Shown here: piece by piece, positions 42,446-52,776 of the stretch
Layout of the letters: every line of letters begins with the position of its first letter
How positions within the stretch are numbered: the stretch's first letter is position 1
Assembly: GCF_000016605.1 (NCBI RefSeq)
Contig: NC_009440.1
Location: forward strand, 124,001-188,000
Source of the DNA: Metallosphaera sedula DSM 5348
GTDB taxonomy: Archaea; Thermoproteota; Thermoprotei_A; Sulfolobales; Sulfolobaceae
Direction: 5' to 3'
DNA: 64,000 nt
Notes under the pieces: model-generated
Databases searched by the model: none
Seen by the model: only the letters and a program-made list of their open reading frames with translations
Told to the model about the DNA's origin: nothing
Program-made: the position numbers and the translations under genes

Positions 42446-42504
42446 GGTATTAGAGTTGGAGTAAAAAATTATAAAGTAATTGTGGTTGATCATGTGTGGT
42501 TTAG

Positions 42505-43068
42505 TTGATCGCATTTGAGAAAATTGGAGAAATCTTGAGCCAAATAAAGGAAAAAATGGACTTCGTAATAATAGGCGACACTGTGGTGGACTTGTCTTTA
42601 GGAAGGAAGGGAACCGAGAGCGACGTGGATCTATTTCCCACTAACTTCAGCGTCCTAGTTGAGTATGACGTTCTTCGCGATCTTGCGGATGAGAGGGGTT
42701 GGGATATGGGCTCTACCCCCATTGATACGCCTAGAATAGTAGTTCCCCTGGGCGACGAGCAGTTGCAAGTGGATTTCTATGAGAATATACAGGACTTCTT
42801 TGTCCCGCCCGTTGTAATAGAGAGCGCAGAGGAGAGGGAAATAGGAAAGGACACGTTCAAGGTCATAAAACTAGAAGACTATATTCTTCTCAAGGCTAAT
42901 GCGTTCAGGGAGGAAGACGAGGAGGAGCTGAAGAGAATTGTTCAGTTGATAGGAGAGAAGAAACTAAAAATAGACTTGAAACTTTTGAAGCAACACAGCG
43001 AAGCCTTCGAAGAAAATAGCGAAAGCGTGAGAGAGAGATTGTCTTCCCTTGGGTTCAAGCTCTCTTAG
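42505..43068 (+). CDS. nucleotidyltransferase-fold protein
   Basis: A 187-residue protein with a polymerase-beta-like nucleotidyltransferase core: [20 protein letters not shown] followed by DVDLF (metal-binding DxD after a GS/GD motif) and a later acidic strand LQVDFYEN. The C-terminal part is helical ([20 protein letters not shown]). It resembles MNT-type or unknown-substrate transferases. TTG start. Its 3' end overlaps the convergent L40e gene by 14 bases. Confidence 0.65.
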   Translation: MIAFEKIGEILSQIKEKMDFVIIGDTVVDLSLGRKGTESDVDLFPTNFSVLVEYDVLRDLADERGWDMGSTPIDTPRIVVPLGDEQLQVDFYENIQDFFVPPVVIESAEEREIGKDTFKVIKLEDYILLKANAFREEDEEELKRIVQLIGEKKLKIDLKLLKQHSEAFEENSESVRERLSSLGFKLS

Positions 43069-43225
43069 TTGGCAACTCCTTCTTCTTTGGTCTGAGATTT
43101 GTACTATGACATCTTCTGCATTTTGTAGCCCTGATCGAGTTAAGGGCACCGCAGTTTCTGCACACCTTCTTTATAAACACTCTCTCTTGGACTATCTGAA
43201 TTTTTGCCTGATCTGTTAAAGGCAT
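43055..43225 (-). CDS. rpl40e: 50S ribosomal protein L40e
   Basis: A short 56-residue gene found by translating the reverse strand of what looks like a gap. It starts [20 protein letters not shown] and has the zinc-binding [10 protein letters not shown] and [10 protein letters not shown] pairs, with a basic tail, as in archaeal L40e (the ubiquitin-fused large-subunit protein of eukaryotes). ATG start about 20 bases after a TATA box (ATTATATAAG at 43241-43250), so leaderless. That TATA is nearly symmetric and may also serve the divergent NusA-like gene. Confidence 0.95.
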   Translation of the reverse strand: MPLTDQAKIQIVQERVFIKKVCRNCGALNSIRATKCRRCHSTNLRPKKKELPTKRA

Positions 43226-43295
43226 CCGTTCCTACCCAGTACTTATATAATAGCTAGATTCAAAAGTATTGCGGTAAAGGGAGTGTGGACTTAGA

Positions 43296-43802
43296 ATGAA
43301 AATTCCTCTTGATTATCTTTGTGTGAGGAGCGGCCTTCTTTGCAATCGTTGCCAAAGCCTAGTGGATAGTGGCCAAGTTGATCAGTTTGAGGTCAAGGTA
43401 ATGGAAGCTTTGTTGGATTTAGAGGAGACTCAGTTCAGGGAGTTAAAGGATGCAACCTACTATAAGGCAATTAGGTCTGGAAACTTGTTGATCCTTCTGG
43501 TTGAAAGTCCGCCCTCCATAGATTCCTCTAAGTGGATTAAGATAGCTCGCGCGCTTCAGGATAAGCTAAAGCTTAAGGTTAGAATCCTGGAGAAGACCAC
43601 GAGCATAAAGAATAGTGCTGTTCAGCTTCTCTCCCCGGCAAGGGTCCTGGGTGTGAATACGGTTTGGCTTCCCGACGGTTCAGTTCAGTATGTGATAAGA
43701 GTAGCAAAGAATGAGAAGAGGCTCTTGCCAGCCAACGCTGTAGATCTAGAAAACGCTTTATCTAAGATACATGACACTAAGGTCAAAATAAGGGTTGAGT
43801 AA
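43296..43802 (+). CDS. NusA-like KH-domain protein
   Basis: A 168-residue archaeal NusA-like protein. It begins with a CxxC-bearing strand ([20 protein letters not shown]), followed by two KH-like units, the second with [20 protein letters not shown]. Archaeal NusA consists of just these RNA-binding modules; a role in transcription elongation or rRNA synthesis is assumed from the family. ATG start. It abuts aspS with a one-base overlap. Confidence 0.8.
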   Translation: MKIPLDYLCVRSGLLCNRCQSLVDSGQVDQFEVKVMEALLDLEETQFRELKDATYYKAIRSGNLLILLVESPPSIDSSKWIKIARALQDKLKLKVRILEKTTSIKNSAVQLLSPARVLGVNTVWLPDGSVQYVIRVAKNEKRLLPANAVDLENALSKIHDTKVKIRVE

Positions 43803-45091
43803 TGCTCCGGACACACTTTATCCAGGATGTAACACCTGATCTGGATGGAAAGGAAGTTGTTTTAGCGGGTTGGGTTCATAACGTTAGGGACTTAGGTGGA
43901 AAGAAGTTCATTCTTCTCAGGGATAAGAGCGGAATAGGACAGGTAGTAGTGGATAAGACATCTCCTTCGTTTGAGGTCGCAAAGGAGCTAAGTCAGGAAT
44001 CAGCCATTCAGATTAAGGGGACAGTTAAGGCTGATAAGAGAGCACCAAATGGAGTTGAGGTGTCCTGTAGCGAGCTGAGGATCCTCAGTAAGGCTAAGGC
44101 TCCTCTTCCGCTTGACGTCTCCGATAAGGTCAAAGCAGATATAGAGGTCAGGCTTAAGGAGAGGCTACTGGACCTGAGAAGGCAGGAAATGCAGGCTATG
44201 ATAAGGATTCAATCCACAGCTGTGAGGACGTTCAGGGAGACCCTCTACAAACACGGGTTCTACGAGATATTTACACCAAAGATTATAGCCACGGGGACGG
44301 AGGGAGGTGCTCAACTCTTTCCCGTTATATACTTCGGGAAGGAGGCGTTCCTAGCTCAGAGCCCGCAGTTGTATAAGGAGCTGTTGGCTGGTGCCGTGGA
44401 GAGGGTTTTTGAGGTTGCTCCAGCTTGGAGAGCCGAGGAGTCTGATACTCCCTATCACCTGGCCGAGTTCATTAGTATGGACGTTGAGATGGCCTTCGCT
44501 GATTACAACGATGTAATGAAGATAGTTGAGGATGTGATAGCCAACGTACTTGAGAACGTGGCGAGAAACCATCAAAACGATCTGGCCATACTTAATCATA
44601 GACTCCCATCCATCACCAGGCCCATTAAGAGAGTTACCTACGAGGAGGCAATAGAGATACTCCAGTCCCAGGGTCTACCCACGAAGTTTGGGGATGATAT
44701 AGGTACTCCAGAGTCGAGGGTACTTAACAAGGTGCTGGAGCAGGATCTCTACTTTATCACTGACTGGCCAGCTGAAGCCCGTCCCTTCTACACTAAAAGG
44801 AGAGAGGATAACCCCAAGATTAGTGAGAGCTTCGACCTGGTTTATAGATGGCTTGAACTAGTGTCAGGGAGTAGCAGGAACCATACTAGGGAGGTTTTGG
44901 AGAGGGAGCTAAGGGCAAGGGGTCTCAATCCAATTAACTTTGAGTTCTTCCTGAAGTGGTTCGACTACGGTATTCCGCCTCACGCCGGGTTTGGAATGGG
45001 ACTTCAGAGATTCATGTTAATGCTTACCGGTCTTCAGAGCGTCAAGGAGGTATCCTTGTTCCCGAGGGACAAGAAGAGATTGGTCCCATGA
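43802..45091 (+). CDS. aspS: aspartyl-tRNA synthetase, archaeal type
   Basis: A 429-residue class IIb synthetase. N-terminal OB fold ([34 protein letters not shown]) binds the anticodon; catalytic motif 1 is around [18 protein letters not shown], motif 2 is [14 protein letters not shown], and motif 3 is [15 protein letters not shown]. Length is typical of the archaeal enzyme; many archaeal AspRSs charge tRNA-Asn as well, which cannot be decided here. Tail-to-tail with truD, directly abutting. Confidence 0.95.
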   Translation: MLRTHFIQDVTPDLDGKEVVLAGWVHNVRDLGGKKFILLRDKSGIGQVVVDKTSPSFEVAKELSQESAIQIKGTVKADKRAPNGVEVSCSELRILSKAKAPLPLDVSDKVKADIEVRLKERLLDLRRQEMQAMIRIQSTAVRTFRETLYKHGFYEIFTPKIIATGTEGGAQLFPVIYFGKEAFLAQSPQLYKELLAGAVERVFEVAPAWRAEESDTPYHLAEFISMDVEMAFADYNDVMKIVEDVIANVLENVARNHQNDLAILNHRLPSITRPIKRVTYEEAIEILQSQGLPTKFGDDIGTPESRVLNKVLEQDLYFITDWPAEARPFYTKRREDNPKISESFDLVYRWLELVSGSSRNHTREVLERELRARGLNPINFEFFLKWFDYGIPPHAGFGMGLQRFMLMLTGLQSVKEVSLFPRDKKRLVP

Positions 45092-46189
45092 TCAAGTGAA
45101 CTCTTTTGGATCGGCGTTTAGGATCTCAGATAGAACCACAGTTGCATACATCCCTCTTTCCAAGGAAAACGTTACGAACTCGCCGTCAAAATGCAGGCCT
45201 CTGACATTCATGAAAGCGTTTCTTTTCACAGGTCTAAGGGATATTCCCAGTTCCTCAATGTGGAAACTGCCCCTCTGTATCCCTTCAACCTCGAAGACTT
45301 CCAGGCACTCTGCGTCGCATTGTTTGGGATCCGTGGGAATGGTTATCTCATCCCTCTCGTGCACTGTGGAATATCTTAGTTTCCTGGATAGCACCCTGTT
45401 GAAAAGGTAACTTTGATAAGCCTCCACATAAAAGCTAAGTTTAACCCGCGATTTCCTGAGAGCAGAGAGGCAATCTTCGGTCTTCCTCAACTCAAGGTAA
45501 ATGTTTCTCTCCTGGCTCGGTATCTTCCTGAGAAGTTCCTCTTTTACCTCCCCTTTCATGTATTCCTCTCTAAATAGCCTGATGTTCTCGTTCTCCCACA
45601 CGAAGGGATAACCTAGAATGAAGTCCACCGCCTTGCACCAGTCCCTTTGAGTTAAGGCCTTCCCTACCAGATGCGTTATGGGTCTTCTGGTTCCAAACCT
45701 TTGATACCCTATGAAGGCTGGTAAAACGCCTTCACCCTTTATGGTGTTGACCCTTCTTTTGAGCTCCTCCTTATCCCCTGTCTCAAGCTTTATGGAGAAA
45801 ATGTTACCGGTGTGGTTCAGTTTTGTCGAAGTGAATCCCATGAACTCTATGGAAAAGGACTCCTCCCTGTGGAAATCCTTTGACTTCCTCGTTACGTATA
45901 TTAGTTGCTCCGTAACTGCATTAGTATCCTTTATTCCTAGGTACCTTGGTTTTTCACCGAGAATAGAGGCCAGCCTGGACATAACCGCATTATGTTCCAT
46001 TCCTCTTTTTCTCAGGAGATAAACGGCATATTTGCCACTCTCTGATCCTCTCCAGGCTGTACACGGTTTTCCGTCAATCTCCTCCGTTACCCGAAAGCCG
46101 TCAGGCCTTGGAATTTCTGCACGAATTGAAGCCCATCTATGCACCTTAAACTCTATTCCTATTGCTAAGTCCAGTAAACTCATTCTCAC
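45092..46189 (-). CDS. truD: tRNA pseudouridine synthase TruD/Pus7 family
   Basis: A 365-residue pseudouridine synthase that modifies U13 (and related sites) of tRNA in the family. The catalytic Asp is in YLGIKDTNAVTEQ; FIGYQRFGTRRPITHLVGKA and SYQSYLFNRVLS-like AYQSYLFNRVLSRKL are other signatures, and FSIEFMGFTSTKLNHTGN marks the second conserved block. It overlaps pth2 by four bases. Confidence 0.93.
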   Translation of the reverse strand: MRMSLLDLAIGIEFKVHRWASIRAEIPRPDGFRVTEEIDGKPCTAWRGSESGKYAVYLLRKRGMEHNAVMSRLASILGEKPRYLGIKDTNAVTEQLIYVTRKSKDFHREESFSIEFMGFTSTKLNHTGNIFSIKLETGDKEELKRRVNTIKGEGVLPAFIGYQRFGTRRPITHLVGKALTQRDWCKAVDFILGYPFVWENENIRLFREEYMKGEVKEELLRKIPSQERNIYLELRKTEDCLSALRKSRVKLSFYVEAYQSYLFNRVLSRKLRYSTVHERDEITIPTDPKQCDAECLEVFEVEGIQRGSFHIEELGISLRPVKRNAFMNVRGLHFDGEFVTFSLERGMYATVVLSEILNADPKEFT

Positions 46190-46539
46190 AGTAGTTTCAG
46201 GTCACCGGTTATTTTATCAATTAGATCGTCTGGTCCTGGTCCTATCCCCGCACATGTCACGGTTCCCGGTTCGACCTGGGTCCTCCCCGCGTCAGATATG
46301 ACGGTCGTGGGCAGTCCCTGCGATCTGGCCTTATCCACCCTAGAAAGAAGATCCTCTAGGGAGCTCACCTTGACGACAACCTTTGGCTGTCCCTCGTGAA
46401 GCCAGCTATCTAGCCAGTCCCTCCAGCTTGATCTACTCATACAATCCAGGACCAGGCTGACCGCGGCGTGAGCGACTTGTGCAGCTATCTTACCTTTACC
46501 CATGTTGATATCTGTTCTCACCATGACTACCATTTTCAT
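46186..46539 (-). CDS. pth2: peptidyl-tRNA hydrolase, Pth2 type
   Basis: A 117-residue archaeal/eukaryotic Pth2, which hydrolyses peptidyl-tRNA dropped by ribosomes. Motifs VMVRTDINMGKGKIAAQVAH, QGLPTTVISDAGRTQVEPGT and CAGIGPGPDDLIDKITG are all present. The ATG at 46539 is the family start; the frame reaches upstream to 46572. Linked to truD, both tRNA functions. Confidence 0.94.
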   Translation of the reverse strand: MKMVVMVRTDINMGKGKIAAQVAHAAVSLVLDCMSRSSWRDWLDSWLHEGQPKVVVKVSSLEDLLSRVDKARSQGLPTTVISDAGRTQVEPGTVTCAGIGPGPDDLIDKITGDLKLL

Positions 46540-46586
46540 GTGGTTCCTCTCTAGATACCACAGGATTAACATAACAACTAGTTAAG

Positions 46587-46620
46587 CCTGACATCTCTGA
46601 CTCCCCTCTTTCGTGTCAGG
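46587..46620. repeat. short inverted repeat in divergent intergenic region
   Basis: CCTGACA (46587-46593) and TGTCAGG (46614-46620) are perfect inverted copies with 20 bases between, in the promoter region shared by pth2 and the zinc-ribbon gene. Could be an operator; the TATA-like TTTAATAAA follows at about 46642. Confidence 0.3.
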
Positions 46621-46681
46621 ATCTGAAGAGGCTATATTAGATTTAATAAACCCTAAGTGTTGGTATTAGAGAGGATTCATT

Positions 46682-46879
46682 ATGACAATGAGGCTAAGCT
46701 TAAGGGAAGAAGTGGAACCGCCTGTATGCTCCAGTTGCGGGAAGATCATGCATCCCAAGGAGAAGGGTGCAATTTTCAACTGCCCCAACTGCGGCGAAGT
46801 GACCATATACAGGGACATGTACTGTAGACTGCAGGGCGTATCCTACACTTGTCCCAAGTGTGGATTCGTTGGTCCTTAG
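46682..46879 (+). CDS. small zinc-ribbon protein (HVO_2753-like)
   Basis: A 65-residue protein with four Cys pairs: CSSCGK, CPNCGE, the lone C of MYCRLQ and CPKCGFVGP. This double zinc-ribbon shape is that of the small archaeal RNA-binding zinc proteins usually encoded beside aEF1-beta, as here (next gene after 9 bases). It probably works with translation. ATG start. Confidence 0.88.
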   Translation: MTMRLSLREEVEPPVCSSCGKIMHPKEKGAIFNCPNCGEVTIYRDMYCRLQGVSYTCPKCGFVGP

Positions 46880-46888
46880 GGTGATTTT

Positions 46889-47164
46889 ATGACAGATGTT
46901 ATGGTTGTATTGAAGGTTTTCCCGGAAGGAGATGAAACAGATCTGGAAAAGGTTGCCAACGAACTTGTCTCGAAACTTCCTGAGGGTTATAAGCTAGTTA
47001 GAAAGGAGACAGAGCCCATAGCCTTTGGGTTGAAGGCTCTCGTGGTATACGTTTCAATGCCTGAGAAAACAGAGGGCGGCACTGATACCCTGGAGGAATT
47101 GGCATCTAGTATAGAAGGAGTAAGCCACGCAGAGGTAGTGGGGATAACAAGGCTCGGGTTTTAA
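46889..47164 (+). CDS. ef1b: elongation factor 1-beta (aEF1B)
   Basis: A 91-residue guanine nucleotide exchange factor for aEF1A. The family's small ferredoxin-like fold is indicated by MVVLKVFPEGDETDLEKVAN and EPIAFGLKALVVYVSMPE, ending EVVGITRLGF. Normal length. Cotranscribed with the zinc-ribbon gene. Confidence 0.95.
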   Translation: MTDVMVVLKVFPEGDETDLEKVANELVSKLPEGYKLVRKETEPIAFGLKALVVYVSMPEKTEGGTDTLEELASSIEGVSHAEVVGITRLGF

Positions 47165-47220
47165 AACAGAGTATAAGTTAATCTCTTTTATCCTGTAGTG
47201 CATATTTAACTTGATTAGAT

Positions 47221-49527
47221 TTGAGTGCTGGTTCTAGCCCAGAGCAAAGGTCGCCAAGACGAGAGTTGTCTCTGAAGGTGATGGAAGCAAGGCAAAAGGA
47301 TGTTGGTAGAGGAAAGGTAAGAATAGACGTTGAGATGCTTGCACAAATCGATGTTAGTCCAGGTGATGTAGTGGAGATTGAGGGTACTAGAAAGACGGCA
47401 GCAATAGCGTGGCCACTGTCCCCAGATGACGCCACTAGCGAGAGAGATATAATCAGAATGGATGGCATAACTAGGAAGAACGCAGGTGTCTCCATTGGAG
47501 ACAAGGTGATAGTAAGGAAGGCCTCTGTGAAGCAAGCTGCATCCATCAAACTTGCCCCTTCCAACTTTTCGATTACCGTAGATCCAGGTTTCGTGGCATA
47601 CGTCAAGAAGAAGCTTAAGGAGTTCCCACTGGTTGAAGGTGACACTGTTCTTATCCCAGTGCTGGGTCAGGCTATTCCCTTCACGGTAATACAGGTCAGA
47701 CCGGCGTCGATTGTGATGGTTGTCGACGAGACCAGTATTTCCATCTCTGACAAGCCCATAGAGCAGACCAGGTATCCCAGGGTCACGTACGAGGATATAG
47801 GAGGAATGAAAAACGTTATACAGAAGATCAGAGAACTTGTGGAGTTACCGTTGAGACATCCAGAACTCTTCAAGAGGTTGGGAATCGAGCCACCAAAGGG
47901 GATCATGTTATACGGTCCTCCAGGTGTGGGTAAGACCCTGCTGGCCAAGGCTGTTGCCAATGAAACTGAATCCTATTTCACCTCAATAAACGGGCCAGAG
48001 ATAATGAGCAAGTTCTACGGCGAGAGCGAGCAGAGGCTCAGGGAGATCTTCGAAGATGCTAAGAAACATGCCCCAGCCATAATATTCATTGATGAAGTAG
48101 ACGCCATAGCTCCCAAGAGGGATGAGGTTATAGGAGAGGTAGAGAGACGTGTTGTCGCGCAGTTGCTGACACTCATGGATGGTCTAGAGAGTAGGGGAAA
48201 TGTAATAGTCATTGCAGCTACCAACAGGCCAAATGCAGTAGATCCTGCACTGAGAAGGCCTGGGAGATTTGACCGTGAAATAGAGATACCCCTACCAGAT
48301 AAGCAGGGCAGACTGGAAATACTTCAGATCCACACTAGGAACATGCCACTTTCAAAGGACGTGGAACTGGAGAAATTGGCTGATATAAGTCATGGCTATA
48401 CTGGGGCCGACCTTTCTGCCCTAGTCAGGGAGGCTGCAATGAACGCCCTGAGAAGATATTTGCCCATGATAGATATCAGTCAGGACAAGATCCCGCCAGA
48501 GATCCTAGAGAGAATGGAAGTCAAGATGGAGGACTTCATGAATGCATTCAAGGAAATTGTGCCCAGCGGCATGAGAGAGATCTACATTGAGGTTCCAGAG
48601 GTAAAGTGGGATGACATAGGCGGTCTCAACGAGATTAAGGAAGAGCTTAGAGAGGTAGCAGAGTATCCGCTGAAGTTCCCAGACTACTATGAAACCGCAG
48701 GAGTGGAACCACCAAAGGGAATACTCCTGTTTGGACCTCCAGGCACAGGTAAGACCATGCTGGCAAAGGCTGTAGCAACCGAGAGCGGAGCGAACTTTAT
48801 TGCTGTGAGAGGTCCTGAAGTTCTCTCTAAGTGGGTAGGGGAGAGTGAGAGGGCAATCAGGGAGATATTTAGAAAGGCGAGAATGTATGCACCATCGGTG
48901 ATATTCTTCGACGAAATAGATGCCATAGCTCCCATGAGGGGAATCTCCTCTGACTCTGGTGTAACTGAGAGACTAGTTAACCAACTTCTAGCTGAGATGG
49001 ATGGCATAGAGAACCTAGACAACGTTGTTATTGTGGCAGCTACCAATAGGCCAGATATACTAGATCCAGCCCTACTGAGGCCTGGAAGGTTCGAGAAACT
49101 TATGTACGTACCCCCACCTGACAAGAACGCTAGATATGACATACTAAAGGTTCACACCAAGAAGGTTGCTCTCTCGGACGAAGTTAACCTAGAGGAACTA
49201 GCTGAGAGGACAGAGGGATATACAGGCGCCGATCTGGCAGCCTTGGTTAGGGAGGCTGCAATGAGGGCCATCAGAGAAGGGATGAGGGAATGCGTAAATA
49301 GGGTCAGTGCAGCTTGTCCACCTAATGATAAGGATTGTCGCGACGCGAAAATGAGAGATTGCATGAAGGGCGCAACAATTAAGGTGGAGAACAGGCATTT
49401 CAACGAAGCCTTAACTAAGGTTAAGCCATCGCTCAGCCAGGAGATGATACAATTCTATCAGACATGGATTGATAAGGCAAGACAGCAACTACCAAGACAG
49501 ACTGTGAAGCCCAGTACGTTTACGTGA
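47221..49527 (+). CDS. cdc48: Cdc48/VAT AAA+ unfoldase
   Basis: A 768-residue type II AAA+ ATPase that unfolds ubiquitin-like-tagged or damaged proteins, often for the proteasome. N domain 1-190; D1: [57 protein letters not shown]2: [54 protein letters not shown]. All Walker and arginine-finger residues are intact. The C-terminus has an unusual Cys-bearing insert ([20 protein letters not shown]). The start is TTG, about 15 bases after a TATA-like CATATTTAAC, so leaderless. Confidence 0.96.
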   Translation: MSAGSSPEQRSPRRELSLKVMEARQKDVGRGKVRIDVEMLAQIDVSPGDVVEIEGTRKTAAIAWPLSPDDATSERDIIRMDGITRKNAGVSIGDKVIVRKASVKQAASIKLAPSNFSITVDPGFVAYVKKKLKEFPLVEGDTVLIPVLGQAIPFTVIQVRPASIVMVVDETSISISDKPIEQTRYPRVTYEDIGGMKNVIQKIRELVELPLRHPELFKRLGIEPPKGIMLYGPPGVGKTLLAKAVANETESYFTSINGPEIMSKFYGESEQRLREIFEDAKKHAPAIIFIDEVDAIAPKRDEVIGEVERRVVAQLLTLMDGLESRGNVIVIAATNRPNAVDPALRRPGRFDREIEIPLPDKQGRLEILQIHTRNMPLSKDVELEKLADISHGYTGADLSALVREAAMNALRRYLPMIDISQDKIPPEILERMEVKMEDFMNAFKEIVPSGMREIYIEVPEVKWDDIGGLNEIKEELREVAEYPLKFPDYYETAGVEPPKGILLFGPPGTGKTMLAKAVATESGANFIAVRGPEVLSKWVGESERAIREIFRKARMYAPSVIFFDEIDAIAPMRGISSDSGVTERLVNQLLAEMDGIENLDNVVIVAATNRPDILDPALLRPGRFEKLMYVPPPDKNARYDILKVHTKKVALSDEVNLEELAERTEGYTGADLAALVREAAMRAIREGMRECVNRVSAACPPNDKDCRDAKMRDCMKGATIKVENRHFNEALTKVKPSLSQEMIQFYQTWIDKARQQLPRQTVKPSTFT

Positions 49528-49533
49528 CAATTC

Positions 49534-49764
49534 ATGTGGAGAGACACACCTCTGATCTATATTGTCCTTGAGAAGTTGCGCAAGATTAACGGCACCATAA
49601 GGGACGAGGACCTCTACAAGGAAGTCAAGAAGGACGTAAATTACGAATTTTCATTTAGTGATTTTCTTAAGGCGCTAATGGCCCTTGAAATAAGGGGAGT
49701 CATTAGCGTATCGTTAATTAGGGAGAACACAAGAATGGTTACCTATCTAGGTGAAAAGGAATAG
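49534..49764 (+). CDS. small winged-helix-like protein between cdc48 and fen1
   Basis: A 76-residue protein I cannot name. The order helix (LIYIVLEKLRKING), helix (RDEDLYKEVKKDVNYEF), helix (SFSDFLKALMALEIRG) and two strands (VISVSLIRENTRMVTYLG) fits a winged helix. It starts 7 bases after cdc48, and its stop codon TAG (49762-49764) overlaps the presumed AUA start of fen1. The linkage suggests replication or repair, but this is inference. Confidence 0.65.
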   Translation: MWRDTPLIYIVLEKLRKINGTIRDEDLYKEVKKDVNYEFSFSDFLKALMALEIRGVISVSLIRENTRMVTYLGEKE

Positions 49765-50810
49765 GCGTAGATCTTTCCGATCTGGTCTCGGAGATAAAGA
49801 GGGATCTTAACTTAGCTGAGGTCAGGGGAAAGAAGGTCGGAATAGATGCCTATAACGCAATTTACCAGTTTCTCGCAGCGATCAGGCAGTATGATGGAAC
49901 TCCTCTTATGAATAGACAAGGCAAGGTAACTAGTCATCTAAATGGAGTCTTTTATAGAACCGTGAACCTTCTTGAGGAAGGGATCATTCCAATTTACGTT
50001 TTCGATGGGAAGCCTCCTGAGTTGAAGGCCCAGGAACTGGAGAACAGGAGAAAAATGAAGGAGGAGGCAGAGAAGAAGCTAGAGAAGGCCAAGGAATCGG
50101 GAAAGGTGGAGGAAATGAGGAAGTACTCGCAGATGACTTCCAGACTGACCACCGATATGGCGAAGGAAAGCAAGGAACTCCTGGAATACATGGGAGTCCC
50201 CACAGTTCAGGCCCCATCTGAGGGTGAAGCTGAGGCTGCCTACCTTAATGCGAAGGGAATTACGTATGCCTCCGCCAGTCAAGACTATGATTCTCTGCTC
50301 TTCGGCGCAGAGAAGTTGATCAGAAACCTCACCATAAGCGGGAAGAGGAAACTGCCCAACAAGGACGTGTACGTGGAGGTAAAACCTGAACTCATCGAGA
50401 CAGCTTCCCTCCTCAAGAAGCTAGAGATAACAAGGGAGCAACTGATTGACATTGCGATTCTGGTGGGAACGGACTACAACCCCGATGGAGTAAGGGGCAT
50501 AGGCCCCAAGAAAGCCTATAAACTGATCAAGACCTACAAAAAAATTGAAAATATAGATAAAAGGGAGTTACCTGAGCCTATTTACTTTGACTACGAAAAG
50601 ATAAGGGAGTTGTTCCTTAAACCTCAAGTAACTCTTCCGTCCACACCACTTGAGCTGAGCGATCCCGATCCCAGCAAGATAATTCAGTTTCTGGTGAACG
50701 AGAACGATTTTAACGAGGAAAGGGTTAGGGGAACGATAGAGAGGCTTCAGAAGGCTATGAAGGAGATTAAGGATATAAAAAGACAAACAGGGTTGGATCA
50801 GTGGTTTTAA
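49761..50810 (+). CDS. fen: flap endonuclease 1, apparent AUA start
   Basis: A 349-residue FEN1/XPG structure-specific nuclease that removes 5' flaps in replication and repair. From 49761 the frame reads I/M-GVDLSDLVSEIKRDL, then KKVGIDAYNAIYQFLAAIRQ with the first catalytic Asp; GEAEAAYLNAKG and SQDYDSLLFG supply further metal ligands; VGTDYNPDGVRGIGPKKA is the H3TH; the tail ends in TGLDQWF, a PCNA-binding (PIP) motif. An in-frame TGA at 49752 precludes an upstream start, and there is no ATG, GTG or TTG before 49908, which would delete the catalytic Asp. The codon aligned with the initiator is ATA, overlapping the previous TAG stop. Confidence 0.9.
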   Translation: MGVDLSDLVSEIKRDLNLAEVRGKKVGIDAYNAIYQFLAAIRQYDGTPLMNRQGKVTSHLNGVFYRTVNLLEEGIIPIYVFDGKPPELKAQELENRRKMKEEAEKKLEKAKESGKVEEMRKYSQMTSRLTTDMAKESKELLEYMGVPTVQAPSEGEAEAAYLNAKGITYASASQDYDSLLFGAEKLIRNLTISGKRKLPNKDVYVEVKPELIETASLLKKLEITREQLIDIAILVGTDYNPDGVRGIGPKKAYKLIKTYKKIENIDKRELPEPIYFDYEKIRELFLKPQVTLPSTPLELSDPDPSKIIQFLVNENDFNEERVRGTIERLQKAMKEIKDIKRQTGLDQWF

Positions 50811-50855
50811 CAAGTTCATAATGTGAATTTAAATTTTAAGATACGTATTTGATTT

Positions 50856-51518
50856 GTGTCATTTACGAGTACTCGCTACTTTCCTGTATTTCTTAACCTG
50901 AGAGGGATGCGAATCCTAGTGATTGGCGGAGGCAAGGTTGGGAGTAAGCGAGCTCTTAAATTCAGTGAGTATGGCGCTGAGGTTACAGTTCTCTCCCTGG
51001 CCTTTTCAGAGGAGTTGTCTAAAAGGGATGATATTAAGAAGATTTCCCTTGATGCCAGGGAGGTTAATCGAGAGTTTATACGGAACTACGATATCGTAAT
51101 AACTGCGACCAATAACCCTGAGGTAAACTCTAGGATATGTGATCTCTGCAGGGAGGAGAGAAAGCTTTGTAACAACCCAACCAATCCCTCCGAGTCCTCG
51201 TTCATTGTTCCCATCTTTTACGAAGATGAGGACATAGGGATAGCCGTGACTACTATGGGAAAATCCAGTATTATGTCTAAGGTAATACTGGATAGGGCCT
51301 TGGAGGCCTTGAGGGAAGACCCCAAGATACTACTGGAGCTGAAGGTTATGGCTGACGTCAAGGCAATGCTTAAGAGGAAGGTCGCTGATCCAAGCATTAG
51401 GTATGTCCTATATCAAAAAATATTTGTTGATAGAGAATTCGAAAGTTTCATTAATAATGGAAACGTGAACAGTGCAATGAAAAGGGCGGAGGAGATCATC
51501 AATGAATCCAGTCAATGA
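50856..51518 (+). CDS. precorrin-2 dehydrogenase/sirohydrochlorin synthase (Met8/CysG-N type)
   Basis: A 220-residue NAD-dependent enzyme oxidising precorrin-2 to sirohydrochlorin. [26 protein letters not shown]-type start: the Rossmann motif is [26 protein letters not shown] and [20 protein letters not shown] are family motifs. GTG start after an AT-rich promoter (GAATTTAAATTTTA). First gene of the hem operon; links it to siroheme and cobalamin. Overlaps hemA by 17 bases. Confidence 0.9.
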
Positions 51519-52776
51519 CATCATAGATTCCTATTCTGCAATAGTTTACACCCATAAAACCGTAGGAGTGGATAAACTAGCTTCCCATTATCTAGGATGG
51601 AACGAAATAAAGGAACTCTCAAAGTACTATGACGGCGAAATGGCAGTTCTGCAGACGTGCAACAGGATAGAGATTTACCTTTTCTCGAGGAACGAGTCAA
51701 GCGTAAATGAGATACTTCACTACCTCAACGAGGTTCACAACAAGGTAATATCCACTGATGCCACAATCCTTAGAGGAGAGGAGGCAATTAAACATCTGTT
51801 TGAGGTTGCCTCGGGTATCGACTCGCTCTCGGTGGGCGAATACGAGATATTGAAGCAGATAAAGGACGCCATGAGGGATTCCATAAAGCTAGGCATTGGT
51901 TCCCGTTACATAAGGGCACTACTCGAGAGGTCCCTAAAGGTAGGGAGAAGGGTTAGACTGGAGACGGGAATTTCCCGTGGGAAGGTTGGAGTTTACTCGT
52001 TAGCTGTAGAGTTCGCCAAAAGTCGTTTCGGTGATATCCTAGGCAAGAAAATAGCCATACTGGGTGCAGGGGAGATTGGGGGAAAGCTAGCACTCATTCT
52101 TCACAACGAGGGAGCAACAGACGTGACCATCTTTAACAGAACCTTTGAGCGCGGGAGGAACCTCGCAATCAAATATGGGTATAGTTACTTCCCCCTGGAC
52201 TTTAGCAGGTTGCATAACTATGATATAATTTTCTCGGCCATATTCTACCCTGAGAAGGTTAAGGCTCCCGAGGGAACGGTGGTCATAGATCTGGGATCTC
52301 CGCCAGTATTTGAGGGTTCAAACGTCTATACCCTCAAGGACCTGGAGGAGTTGTCTAAGGCCACGCTTGAGGAGAGGCAGAGGGAGATAGAGAGGGCCGA
52401 GTCCATAATCAGGGAGGGATTAGAGGAGTTCAGGAAGGACTGTCTGAACTTAGTTTATGACAACTTTGTTTCCTCTTTCATGTCACGGGTTGAGGAGACA
52501 AGGAAGGAAGAGGTGGAGAGGGCGCTCAAAGTCCTTGGTGACGATGGCGAGGAAACCAGGGAGGTGTTGGAGGCAATGACCAGGTCTATGATCAAGAAAA
52601 TCTTCTCTCCTATGTTCCAGAACCTGAGACGAGCAGTGGAAAACAATGAGATAAATTACATTAACTTAGCCACATCACTATTAACCCATGGTGGGATATC
52701 CCAAGATAAGACCAAGGAGATTAAGACAGAACAAGAATATAAGGGACGCAGTAGCGGAGACGAAACTGACTCATGA
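51502..52776 (+). CDS. hemA: glutamyl-tRNA reductase
   Basis: A 424-residue enzyme reducing glutamyl-tRNA to glutamate-1-semialdehyde, first committed step of the C5 heme route. Catalytic Cys in [31 protein letters not shown], the NADPH motif [15 protein letters not shown] and [10 protein letters not shown] follow; the C-terminal dimerisation helices are rich in E and R. The last ~30 residues are encoded by DNA shared, in another frame, with hemB (89 bases), so the tail [18 protein letters not shown] is probably non-conserved. Confidence 0.95.

Noticed and set aside
49908-50810. FEN1 starting at ATG 49908
   Set aside because: This would remove the first catalytic aspartate and the conserved N-terminus that is plainly encoded in the same frame upstream.
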